Source: Symsagittifera roscoffensis
Lineage: Eukaryota > Xenacoelomorpha > Acoela > Convolutidae
Direction: 5' to 3'
Assembly: GCF_963678635.1 (NCBI RefSeq)
Contig: NC_087070.1
Location: forward strand, 5,554,539 to 5,618,538
DNA: 64,000 nucleotides
Shown here: one piece after another, positions 55,005 through 64,000 of the stretch
Layout of the letters: every line of letters begins with the position of its first letter
Position numbering within the stretch: position 1 is the first letter of the stretch
Notes under the pieces: model-generated
Seen by the model: only the letters and a program-made list of their open reading frames with translations
Database searches by the model: none
Told to the model about the DNA's origin: nothing
Made by a program: the position numbers and the translations under genes

Positions 55005-55581
55005 ATGGGTGGTGTTAACAAATTATCGTTAGCTGGTTTTGTGTTGTTTGCTCCGTTGGTTATGTCGACGGAACAGAAGCCAACTACTCGGCAAAATCAA
55101 GATGATTTTCCCAAGCTGAATAAGTCAAAAATAACCGAAAACATGAAAATCAGCGAGATGTCCGACTTGTATTTGGAAATACTCGAAGCAAGTGACGAAA
55201 TATGTCGGCAGAATGAGACGGGAGACTGCAACGACGATAAAAAACAGCTTTTCTAGGAAAACATTTTTGCCGTTTTCAATGAAACAGTTTCCAAAACAGT
55301 ACGGAAAATGATTCAAACCAAAAAATGTCCCAATGATAGAATCCTTTCATCTGATATCAGACGAAGCCTTCAATAACAGTAAATGCTGGCGGTTAGTGTT
55401 AGATGACTCGAAGTTTGACAGGCACAGGCGTATCGACTTCGACATAGACCGAACTGTAACAAACTTGGTGGACCAAATTTGGAGGTACCTCCAAGACGAC
55501 AGAGATTTTTGTGAAGATAATGACTGCATTCATCATGAGAGGAGCCTCATTCGAATTGACTTACGGTTCAGCAAGAATTGA
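55005..55581 (+). pseudogene. Candidate secreted Cys-containing protein, interrupted by a stop and a frameshift
   Basis: The frame from the ATG at 55005 encodes a signal-peptide-like start (MGGVNKLSLAGFVLFAPLVM then S-T-E) and an acidic region with ICRQNETGDCNDD. It stops at 55254 (TAG). The same frame then reads on sensibly for about 39 codons (FNETVSKTVRKMIQ, KKCPND). The neighbouring frame takes over (55333-55581, with CWRLVLDD, FCEDNDCIHHE) to a stop at 55581. The continuous protein-like character suggests one gene of about 190 codons broken by one stop and a 1-base shift. Alternatively the first 83 codons form a complete small secreted protein. No family recognised. A polyadenylation-like AATAAAATAAAT follows at about 55748. 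Confidence 0.4.
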
Positions 55582-55759
55582 GTTGAAGTGAGTGTCATTA
55601 CGTAAGTGTTTTGAGACCTTAATGTTGTGTGATATTTATGACGAAGAACTAGGAAAACATTGCCTACATCTACATCAAAAAAAAGCAACATCAACAACAA
55701 CATCGAGATCAATATCAACAACAACACCACTTACAACAGATGAATCAATAAAATAAATT

Positions 55760-57857
55760 CAATGAAAGTACCAAAACTTGAAGTTGCGATCAAAAAATTG
55801 AAAATTTAAATGTGCTTGAGTTGTTCTATACATAAAACTGTCTAATAAAGGTATTATTTTTGGAATTCAAATCGATTAGAATCAATTATAATAGATTACA
55901 ACCCATATTCTTTTTGAGCTGAATTCAATTTTTTTGCTGAAGTTTTGCACGAAATTCTATGCCATATCTTTTAGAACTAAACTGCCATCAATTGAGAAAC
56001 ATGAGAAAATAGAATTATAGATTAAATCTAATGTGAATGTGAAATGAAAACGTTTGTGAGAGGGAATACGTAACAACTGCACTAAACAAGAAATGGGATA
56101 AATTTGAAAAAGAGTTTTGTATTCCATCAACAACCTATCAAAAAAATCCATTAATAATCGATCATAACGGATTCCAATGAATTTATTGACATAATAAAAC
56201 ATTTTACAGTTATGATCGATTTTTAAGGGATAATAACCAATTATTTTGTAATTTTACAGAGACTGAACATGAAATTATAAAATAGTTGAGCATGATCCAT
56301 GGTGCTCGGTGCGGTTAATTCTGCATTGATGACAATTTTTTTAACATATCCGGGCCCTTTAAAAATTTGGAATGCGAAAAGTTAATTTTTTTAGTGCTTT
56401 GGAGGCTTTTATTTAGGAAACAATTATCGTCTCACTTAAAAAACGGACCGTCGTTTCTCTACTATTTTTGGTGATATTTTATAATTTTATTGTACAGAGA
56501 AAGGACTCGGGTGACCCGAAAAACTCTACATACATGTGTTGATACAAAGCAGGGTCATTATAGTCCCCAACCACTAGCACTTATGTGAAAAACTAACACC
56601 CGCCCTTGCTCACTATAATTCTCAAATTTAGAAAAAGAACCGCCCTCCGCATTTCGAAGAAAATGTAAAAGGAACACCTATAAATGGTTTTAAAAAATTG
56701 CTTCCTTAGTCAATTTCTAATCTATTTTTTTTGAGAATTAGCTTAAAATTCTGAAACATTAGTTTACCATTTTAGAATATGGGCACACAGCAAGTTCAAT
56801 TTGGCGTCCTTTAAATTAGTCTATATATATTCTTTTTTTTTTTCAATTTTGTTCTATTCACTTTGTTTACAACAATAGGCTGGCGTGTATCTTGTTTTAC
56901 CCCTCTATTTTGGTCAAAAAATTCAATAAAACGTTTGTTTTTTGGGCAATCAGAAGATTAAAAATTTAGAGCTCTTCGGGACATTTGGGAATTTATTGAT
57001 CATGATTTCATGGCCTGAATTTAACAAAAGGTAGACTTCTTTAAACTAAAGCATAATTTTGTGAAAAGTAGCGTCCAACTCAAATAAAAAATATCCGATA
57101 GCTTTTTTGCCTGTTAGCTAAAGACCAGCCTTGAAACTAAAAAATTCTTGCTCAAGATTAACCGAAAGACTTACAGAATATTTTCTTTTCCCTTTGAAGT
57201 ATTTATCATTTTCAGCAAATTGTGTTTCGATTTTCTTCTTTGGCAATTTTGCATCAACTACAGAATTTAATTCCGAAATCCCTTAAATTGCTTTCCGTTT
57301 TACGACGGCGGCCTAAAATTAAAAATTGTTTTCAAAACAACTGCTTTTTATTACTCTACCAGAACTTTGAGGCAATCTAGGTTTTTAATCAGCTGATGGC
57401 TGCTCTTGGTTTCATATTTGATAGCGTCTTCAAAAGGCAGCTCCTCATTCTTACAGCAAAATTTTTGCGAGAGTTTCTCGATTTTTGCAATAATTTCTAT
57501 TCAGTTTCGATAGTGTAAGTTGTTATCCGGTTTCCCCGTGTTTTTGACATCTTATATACACAATTAACCTGGTTTTAAAAGTAATTATTTCCGGTATCAT
57601 TTTATGGTTTATCATATGTTACATGAAATTTCCAAATTGATATTTGTTTGTAGGTCAATTTTTATTCAAACGAAGCAAATATTTTGTGATATTGCTTTAT
57701 CCCGCAAAAGTTATCTTCTTGCTCCAATTTCAATTATTTGAAAAAATTTCTAATTTTTACCCAATCACGTTGCCCCATATTCGACAGCAACCATAATTTA
57801 AACTAGAATTTAAAATAACCTTAATTGGTTCGAATCGAGTCGAAGTCCCTTACAAAA
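55760..57857. other. Long AT-rich spacer
   Basis: No gene recognised. 56498-56600 (ACAGAGAAAGGACTCGGGTG, ACCCGAAAAACTCTA) is a third fragment of the dispersed repeat seen at 34467 and 52077. The rest may be the upstream region of the GPCR exon. Confidence 0.4.
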
Positions 57858-58066
57858 ATGCCAAAGCGGTCTTCGTTTCCATCAGACGACCTTGAAGTCT
57901 TAGACTCCTTCAACCTGACATGTTTCTACTGTGAGCCATACGTGCCCGAAAATCTTTTCATACTCCTTGTATGGATCTATGGCTTGTTCATTTTAACTTT
58001 GGGTCTATTCGGGAACATTTCAACCATCGTCATTTTAAACTTGTCCAAGGAGCCCAGCTTCAAAGA
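57858..58066 (+). CDS. First exon of a rhodopsin-type GPCR (N-terminus and TM1)
   Basis: From the ATG at 57858 the exon encodes an extracellular N-terminus with an N-glycosylation site (NLT), two cysteines (CFYC), then a hydrophobic span with GLFGNISTIVIL. This is the conserved GN-x-x-x-x-x-x-L pattern of transmembrane helix 1 in peptide/amine GPCRs. The first intracellular loop starts with NLSKEPSFK. A consensus donor GTGAGT begins at 58067. The next exon should begin with the (S/T)xTN…L start of TM2; I could not find it in the following kilobases, part of which is a dispersed repeat from 58657. Either the intron is long or the gene is a remnant. Subfamily uncertain; FMRFamide-receptor-like is a guess. 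Confidence 0.5.
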
Positions 58067-58072
58067 GTGAGT

Positions 58073-58656
58073 CTAAATTTCAATACCTTTTGTAAAGTAG
58101 TTGTTGTTCCAACCATTGAAATTGGGGAGGATATTTATATTCGAGTGTTTCAGCTTTTTTCTTTTTTTTTCGTTTTCCACGCAAAATCAGATAACACAAA
58201 TAATAAATGGAAAGGGTCGAGCGATCAAAGAACTTTTAAACTTAATTCGAACGACTTTGATAAAATTTTCAAAAATTTTCCCCAGTGTTGAGAAATACCG
58301 GTATGACTTTTTTAAATATCGATCAAAAAAGCGAGCGAACCGGCTTGTTACAGGTTTATAATACTTTTAAAACTAACTTATACTTAATTTAACTCAAATC
58401 AAATTAGTTATTGATAATTTCTAGCGCCTTCTTGGAAATAAAAATTTTAAGAACGAGCAACAACAAACTTCAAAATGTTTCAAAAATTTTAGATAGCTTT
58501 CATATTTTGTTTTAATATTTATTTGGAATAACTTTTTCAAATGTACGTAATTTGCTTATACTACGGTATTTCTAGGCTGTTGGTCAGAATCACTCATAGC
58601 ACTGAAAAAATAACAAAAACGACGCAATTTGATAAACAAATAGTTTTTCTTTTTCA
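58073..58656. other. Putative intron or spacer after the GPCR exon
   Basis: Short frames only. No TM2-like sequence found. Confidence 0.35.
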
Positions 58657-59338
58657 AAGGAATATGGTCGGATCATTCTGTGCCACTTACACAGCAACCG
58701 CCTATCCTTGTTTATGTTTTCTATAGTTTTTTTTCAGCTCTTCCAGAAACTCAAGTACTGAATCCTTTAATGATTTAGCAATTTACTGTCGGCTCAAATA
58801 AGATTGTTTCTAAAAGATGTGATTATAAAAGATGTGATCATAGCAATCTGATTTTTCAAAAGCAATTTGGCTAAATATGGCAGTTGTTAAAACATATTTA
58901 CTTTTTTGGCTTTTATCTTCCAGTCAAAGCTGATCAAAACTAATAGCAGTCTTAAGTTGTCTAGAATACATGAGGTTTATTTGTTAAAAGAGTTGTTCCT
59001 TGCCAGTTTTGTAACTTTTCTTAAATTTCTTCAATCAATTGATGTTGGTCATTCAAATTTAGTAACTCAGAACAAGTTTTCCTTAACTTCTGTTGGTTTT
59101 GTTTTGTGTTTTTCAAACCGAGCACAAAGTCGACTGACAACCGATTTCAGGTCAAGCAAATTCGAAACATTCCAAGTGCAGTCGAAACATAGATCGAACA
59201 AAATCGAAACATAGATCGAACAAAATCGAAACATAAGTCAAACAAAGTAAGAGCTAAGAATCAATCTGGCTCAAAAATCTTCCAAAACTTTATGAGGCAA
59301 GACGTTTTTGCATATAAAAAAAAACAATAACTAAATTA
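58657..59338. repeat. Dispersed repeat of about 680 bp, copy 2
   Basis: Same family as 51050-51705. It differs from that copy in the number of 22-bp TCGAAACATAGATCGAACAA units (three here at 59171-59238, two there). Confidence 0.75.
59171..59238. repeat. 22-bp tandem repeat, three units
   Basis: TCGAAACATAGATCGAACAA plus AA, the third unit degenerate (ATAAGTCAAACAAAG). The copy-number difference from 51570-51617 marks it as a small minisatellite. Confidence 0.75.
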
Positions 59339-60321
59339 AAGAATGGACCTGTGAAAGCACGCAAAAACCTCGTTTCCTTTTGAGTTATCTGTGATTTGTT
59401 TTTGTGTATTAGAAGTGGAGCTTTGCTTTTGTTTGTCTCATTTAGCAAAAAAAAACCTTTTGGTCGAGACAGTCGAGACCTACCGAATTTTGGCCGTGAA
59501 AGTCGAAACATAAGTCGAGCTCTTCGTTCGAGTATGAGCACTTTTTCTCTAGGCCTGCAAAAACTCAAATCAGCATCTGTTATAAGTCGACAAAAGTTTG
59601 GTAATTGGCCGGCAAATGTGTTATATCTCTGATGTTTGAAAGCATCTAAAAACCAGTAGTTATTTTTTTGCACTTATTTGCTGTTTTTTGCTTGTTGATG
59701 CAGATTGCAGCTTGGCGCAATTGATAAGTGGTGCATCACAAAGCCAAATTACCGGATAGAATAACTTTATGTGCAAAGACAGTCAAATTTTTATCAAAAA
59801 CGAGCAGAAGCAAAACAAATTTGATTACACACGGAACTGTCCATTACTTGGTACGAATGGTATTTTTTGCGTGAATCAGTGTTTTTCATTATTGGTGTCA
59901 CATAGTTTCGTTTTTGTCTAATCATGAATAAAATTAAGTCGCCTAACGTGGTTATACCCCCAGTGATAAACGTCTGTCAGTTCATAGACACGAGAAAGAC
60001 TAAAAATTATGCTGTTTTTTCTTCGAGGACAAGGTTTGAATGTTTACAAATTAAATCTAAAATTTTAAAATCTTTTTTCAATTGACCACTTCGTTGAATA
60101 ATCGCTCATCAAAATTGACGCTGAAATTTTACTTTTATTTTACGACAAAAAGAATGATTACTAAGATCATTTATCCACGAAGGATAGGACCAACATACGA
60201 GCTGTACATACAGCTCATCACGGCGAACCGCTGTTGTACCCTGCTTAAGAACTACATGCAATTTTTTTGGTTATTTTTCTGGGCTGGGTAATGTTGCCTC
60301 ACCCTCAAGCAACGAGCACGG
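59339..60321. other. Spacer, no recognisable gene
   Basis: Contains a 127-codon minus frame (59290-59673) and short plus frames without recognisable domains. Confidence 0.35.
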
Positions 60322-60393
60322 ATCATGGTGGGCCTCGGACATCCGACCATTCGATTGAGAGGCGGAGACGTAACCACTTCACCACTGCTCCCC
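60322..60393 (-). repeat. tRNA-like sequence (SINE head or tRNA relic)
   Basis: Minus strand starts GGGGAGCAGTGGTGAAGTGG. The TGGTGAAGTGGTTA stretch fits a polymerase III A box. GGTCGGATGTCC about 40 bases further is a degenerate B box. Acceptor pairing is poor, so a working tRNA is unlikely; a tRNA-derived SINE head is more plausible. Confidence 0.4.
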
Positions 60394-60655
60394 ATGGTGG
60401 AAAAAAACTTATATTAAGAAGACTTGTACTTGTTGGTCTAAAGTTGATAAAAGCTTAAATAAAAACAGCGTGCAATGTCAAGTAAAAAGTGTTATATATC
60501 TCATTTGATAATGCATTAATTGGATTAAAATGCTTGTCGTGAAACAAATTAGGAATGATAAATGAGCCAAATTGATTTGACGCTTACTTTACACGTTAGT
60601 AATTGGTAGCTATAGCTTCTTTATTTTTTCCAAATTAACAACTTTCAAATCCTAA

Positions 60656-61165
60656 CTAGACTGGTCGTATCAGGGCGAAGCCCTGAATGTTCCGACTGCC
60701 TTTAAAGGTTTATGAAGCAGTAATAACATAAAAAAAAATGTAATAAAACAAAATGAAATTTTAAAATTTGAAATTTTTTATGAAAATCATCCCCCCACAC
60801 GCCATATAAAGTACAAAAATATAGATTTCGCTCCTTGCAACAAATCAATTATGGCAAATAAGCTTCTTTCAACCAATTTGGAACGATTTCTAAGACGGAT
60901 TAACTCTCCGCTTACGCGTTAATAGCGCGAAATATATCGCGCGTTAATTGTCCCAAATTGGCCAAAATAGCAATCTTTAAACCCACATAACTTTACGAAA
61001 AATGATCACAGGTGAAATATCTTTTCAAATTTGAACAATACCTTTCGAATGATATAAAAAAATTACGTCAAAAATGGCTAGTTAAAAAGTCGAAATTTGT
61101 CTCAAGAAAAAAAACCCACCCCGAGCACAAATATTCCGTTACTTTCGTATCGAAAGTCGGAACAA
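60656..61165 (-). mobile_element. Helitron/Helentron-like non-autonomous element, copy f
   Basis: Minus orientation. The 3' end (as CTAG, the classical Helitron 3' tetranucleotide, followed by T in element sense) lies at 60656, the hairpin CAGGGCGAAGCCCTG at 60671-60685, and the 5' end GTCGGAAC at 61156-61163. Very similar to copy g. Confidence 0.68.
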
Positions 61166-62634
61166 TTATGAAAAAAACTATAACCAAAACAAATTTTTGT
61201 AACCTCAAGCTATGTTTTGCAACTATAAATTTTCTTTATCTTGCGACTTTATCTGCAACTATATTTATGAGCTATAACTAGGTCGCCTAAATCTTGCACA
61301 AGTCAATCTGCATTTTTTTTGCTCGGGAGTGATTGTTGTTGCGGCTTTGAAGTATGTAATGGGATCGCTGTTGTAGTTTTCAATGGTTTTTCTTAACCTC
61401 AAAGAAGATATTGCGTTTTTTGCTCGAAAATAATTATTGTTGCAACTTTTGAAGAAAGCAATGAAATTTTATACCCGAGGTGGTTTTCTATTCAGACTGA
61501 AATTGTCGTTCAGCGGAATTTTTTTTGTACCAAGGAAGATATCGACTCCCCAAGTTCAAAGGTAAAAGCTGTTTAATTTATCACTTTAGGTAAAGTTTCG
61601 CGGGTTTAAAAGTGGCTATTTTGAACTAAATTATGGGCGAATTCAAGAATGTATTCATGAGGCTCAAGGCGCAAAAACAATTTTATATACACAATTAAAG
61701 GTTATAAAAATTATGTGCTTACAAATGCTTAAAATTAGCAATCCGATAGAATTTTGAGGTGTCTTTGAAGTTTTCTTGCTTCAGTTTTTGAAAAAATTGA
61801 CGGACTATTTATGCATCGATTGTTTTTTATTCAGTCCAGTTTCGACTTTATAGCAATCTTGACGATTTTTTGTAGACCATCTGAAAGTTACAGGGTTTAA
61901 GTTGCAGGATTTGAAGTTTGTTGATTTGGCCGATTCGGGATAATTCACTCGCGCAAATTTTCCAATGCTAATTACTATGCTGCAAAAGCGGCAAAGTAGT
62001 CTGACTAAGAAATCTTTCCGGTCTATTTGGTCCGAATGATGTTTTTGTGGATAACAAATAACTCTTTAGTCGTTTTTAACTTTGTTTTGTGCATAAAATT
62101 TGAAAATGTTCAACTACTTAAAGTACTTGCTAGCATTTAAGGCTTTGTCTCAATATGAGGAGTCTAGTTGTCCATGCAAGTGTCGCCAGCTTACAAGTGT
62201 AGGGCAGGCATACCAGCCCTTGCGGCTATCAAGAAAAGCAACTATAAATGCCTCTAAAAAAATATATGTTAAGAAACAGACACTACAATTTTTCTCTGAA
62301 TTTTTAAAAGTCACTGTCAACTTACTAGTCGCGTGTCAAGCCTGGAATTTATGGTGCTAAACTAGTAAAATTGTTCAGAAAAGAGTTTTCAAATACCAGA
62401 ATTTTCAAGGGTTCGTTCCTCTTACATTTGTCAAGTTCTCGAGATATCGTTGTCCTCATAGCATTTTCAGTGAAAGCTTTTTTTTTATTGTTATTACAGT
62501 TTTTGAAGAAAGTGACGAAATGTGTGGTTTTTGTCTCCACAAAATTCCACTTTTTAACAAACGGTTTTTGACGGTTTTTCAAATAAAATTCTGCCCTATT
62601 TCAAATAAAATTTTGCCCTGAGCTCAGATTTAAA
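61166..62634. other. Spacer containing remote relatives of the Helitron-like family
   Basis: Phrases such as TAAAGTTTCGCGGGTTTAAA (61591) and GGACGG/GACGGACTATTT-like words recall the family, but similarity is too low to annotate copies. An 86-codon plus frame (62100-62360) has no recognisable domain. Confidence 0.35.
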
Positions 62635-63178
62635 CAAGACTGCTCGTATCAGGGCGAGGCCCTGAAAGTTCCGACTACCTTTTAACGTTTATGGAGCAGT
62701 AATAACATAAACAACATAAAAAAATTAAATGCAATAAAATAAAATGAAAAAAAAAAATTTCTACAATTTGAAAATTTTTCTATGAAAATCATCCCCCCAC
62801 ACGCCATATAAAGTACAAAACAATAGATTTTGCTCCTTTTAACAAATCAATTATGGCAAATAAGCTTCTTACAACCAATTTGGAACAATTTCTAAGACGG
62901 ATTAATTCTCCGCTTACGCGTTAATAGCGCGAATTATATCGCGCGTTAATTGTCCCAAATTGGTCAAAAGGGCAATCTTTAAACCCTCATAACTTTACGA
63001 AAAATGATCACAGGTGAAATATCTTTTCAAATTTAAGCTCAGGACAACAATAGCTTTTGAATGATATAAAAAATTTCCTTCAAAAATGGCTAGTTAAAAA
63101 GTCGAAATTTGTCTGAAGAAAAAAAAAACCCACCCCGAGCACAAATATTCCGTTACTTTCGTATCGAAAGTCGGAACA
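62635..63178 (-). mobile_element. Helitron/Helentron-like non-autonomous element, copy g
   Basis: Full-length minus-orientation copy: CAAGACTGCTCG (3' end complement), CAGGGCGAGGCCCTG hairpin, GTTCCGACT subterminal repeat, through to CGAAAGTCGGAAC at the 5' end. Confidence 0.68.
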
Positions 63179-63203
63179 AAAACCATTTGACTGGTCAAAG
63201 TTA

Positions 63204-63713
63204 TTGTTCCGACTTTCGAAAAAAAACGGAATATTTATGCTCGGTGTGTTTTTTTTATTCGATCAATTTTTGCCGATCGAAATAATTGTTTTCGACAAAT
63301 TTTTTTATACCCTATTGAAAATATCGACTTCCTGAGTTCAAATGTAAAAAAGATAATCTACCTTATTTTTTGTAATGTTCTGGGGGTTTGCAAATTGCTA
63401 AATTGGACATGTTCTGGACTAAATTATGCGCGCTTTGAAGAATTTATTCATATTACTGATAGCGTAACGCGAATTATTTATGCGTGGCGAAATTTCCCGC
63501 ACAACAAAATCGTTCCAAATTGAATTGAGGCTAGCTCATCAAATCGTTCGTATTAATTTCGTACGACTCATCATTTCAGACTCATCATTTCACAATTTGA
63601 TATTGTCCAAAACTTATAGGTTTTCTATCATTTCTTTTCCCAAAAACTATTCGATATGAACTAAGGGATAGTCGGAACATTCAGGGCTTTGCCCTGATAT
63701 ACAAGCAGTATTG
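63204..63713 (+). mobile_element. Diverged Helitron-like relative, copy h
   Basis: Has the family ends (GTTCCGACTTTCG at 63206, GTCGGAAC and the CAGGGCTTTGCCCTG hairpin near 63671-63695, then CAAGCAGTATTG) but the interior is clearly different from copies d, f and g. This suggests a subfamily. Confidence 0.55.
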
Positions 63714-63850
63714 TTCGTTAAGTTGCAGGGGTTTAAGGACTGTGAATTTTGTACAATTAACTCGCGATATATTTCGTGCATTAACGCGTACGTGGGAGGG
63801 AATTCAATCCGCCGTAGAAATTGTTCCAAATCAAATTGAGGCATGCTATT
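63714..63850 (+). mobile_element. 5'-truncated Helitron-like fragment, copy i
   Basis: Contains the AACTCGCGATATATTTCGTG and TTGTTCCAAAT segments of the family without either terminus. It lies between copies h and j. Confidence 0.45.
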
Positions 63851-63853
63851 TTA

Positions 63854-64000
63854 TTGTTCCGACTTTCGATACGAAAGTAACGGAATATTTGTGCTCGGGG
63901 TGGGTTTTTTTTTCTTCAGACAAATTTCGACTTTTTAACTAGCCAACTTTGACGCAATTTTTTTATATCATTCAAAAATTATTGTTGTCCTGAGCTTAAA
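63854..64000 (+). mobile_element. Helitron-like element, copy j (cut by window end)
   Basis: 5' end GTTCCGACTTTCGATACGA, then CTCGGGGTGGG and the ACTAGCCAACTTTGACG segment, as in copy d. It continues beyond the window. Confidence 0.6.

Noticed and set aside
59290-59673. 127-codon minus-strand frame
   Set aside because: Starts inside a dispersed repeat, low-complexity SRPKFGRSRLSRP stretch, no domain.

Overview
This window looks like repeat-rich chromosomal DNA of an animal and contains almost no intact host genes. The sequence is AT-rich. Introns, where I can model them, are short (about 43 and 134 nt) with pyrimidine-rich ...CAG acceptors. The recognisable proteins are eukaryotic: Ty3/gypsy pol, FLYWCH plus MULE transposase, LINE reverse transcriptase, the first transmembrane segment of a rhodopsin-type GPCR, and PC4-like proteins. 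The short introns and acceptor style would suit a nematode or another small ecdysozoan, but I cannot name the organism. Layout, left to right. 0-3.1 kb: 3' end of a Ty3/gypsy element with an intact integrase, polypurine tract and 261-bp 3' LTR; its 5' part lies outside the window. 3.8-11 kb: two almost identical 2,780-bp copies of a MULE transposon segment (FLYWCH ORF plus DDE transposase, minus strand). The first copy keeps both terminal inverted repeats, which are ladders of about seven AAAAGATMCC-like boxes. The second lacks the right one and is flanked by a 321-bp direct duplication. 11.7 and 18.3 kb: two hAT-type MITEs with 8-bp target duplications. 13.3-14.05 kb: a decayed LINE reverse transcriptase. 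15.2-16.9, 53.1-53.6 and 60.7-64 kb: many copies of one Helitron/Helentron-like non-autonomous element. 18.2-34.5 kb: the most interesting object, a roughly 16-kb inverted-repeat (foldback) structure. Its arms are about 5.2 and 4.3 kb and carry minisatellite-like outer ends, a zinc-finger gene, a second convergent ORF and a spaced CCAAT-box array. They surround a unique 6.7-kb core with three candidate genes, two of which resemble the PC4 ssDNA-binding/coactivator fold, plus large tandem repeats bearing CRE (TGACGTCA) sites. None of the usual Polinton, MULE or hAT enzymes was seen inside it. 35.9-51 kb: a minus-strand Ty3/gypsy element with a 2.6-kb LTR, gag, protease and integrase but no visible reverse transcriptase or RNase H, and with its integrase catalytic Glu replaced by Gly. 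It is present twice because a recent 5.87-kb tandem duplication joined two LTRs at non-equivalent positions, giving an LTR-internal-LTR-internal-LTR array. 51-64 kb: older dispersed repeats, one candidate secreted-protein gene (broken), one GPCR first exon, a tRNA-like SINE head fragment and the Helitron-like cluster. How the parts relate: almost everything here is mobile DNA or debris. Nested insertions, tandem duplication and an empty site preserved in the opposite foldback arm give a readable relative chronology: foldback arms first, hAT MITE into the left arm later; LTR retroelement insertion old, its tandem duplication recent; MULE duplication recent.
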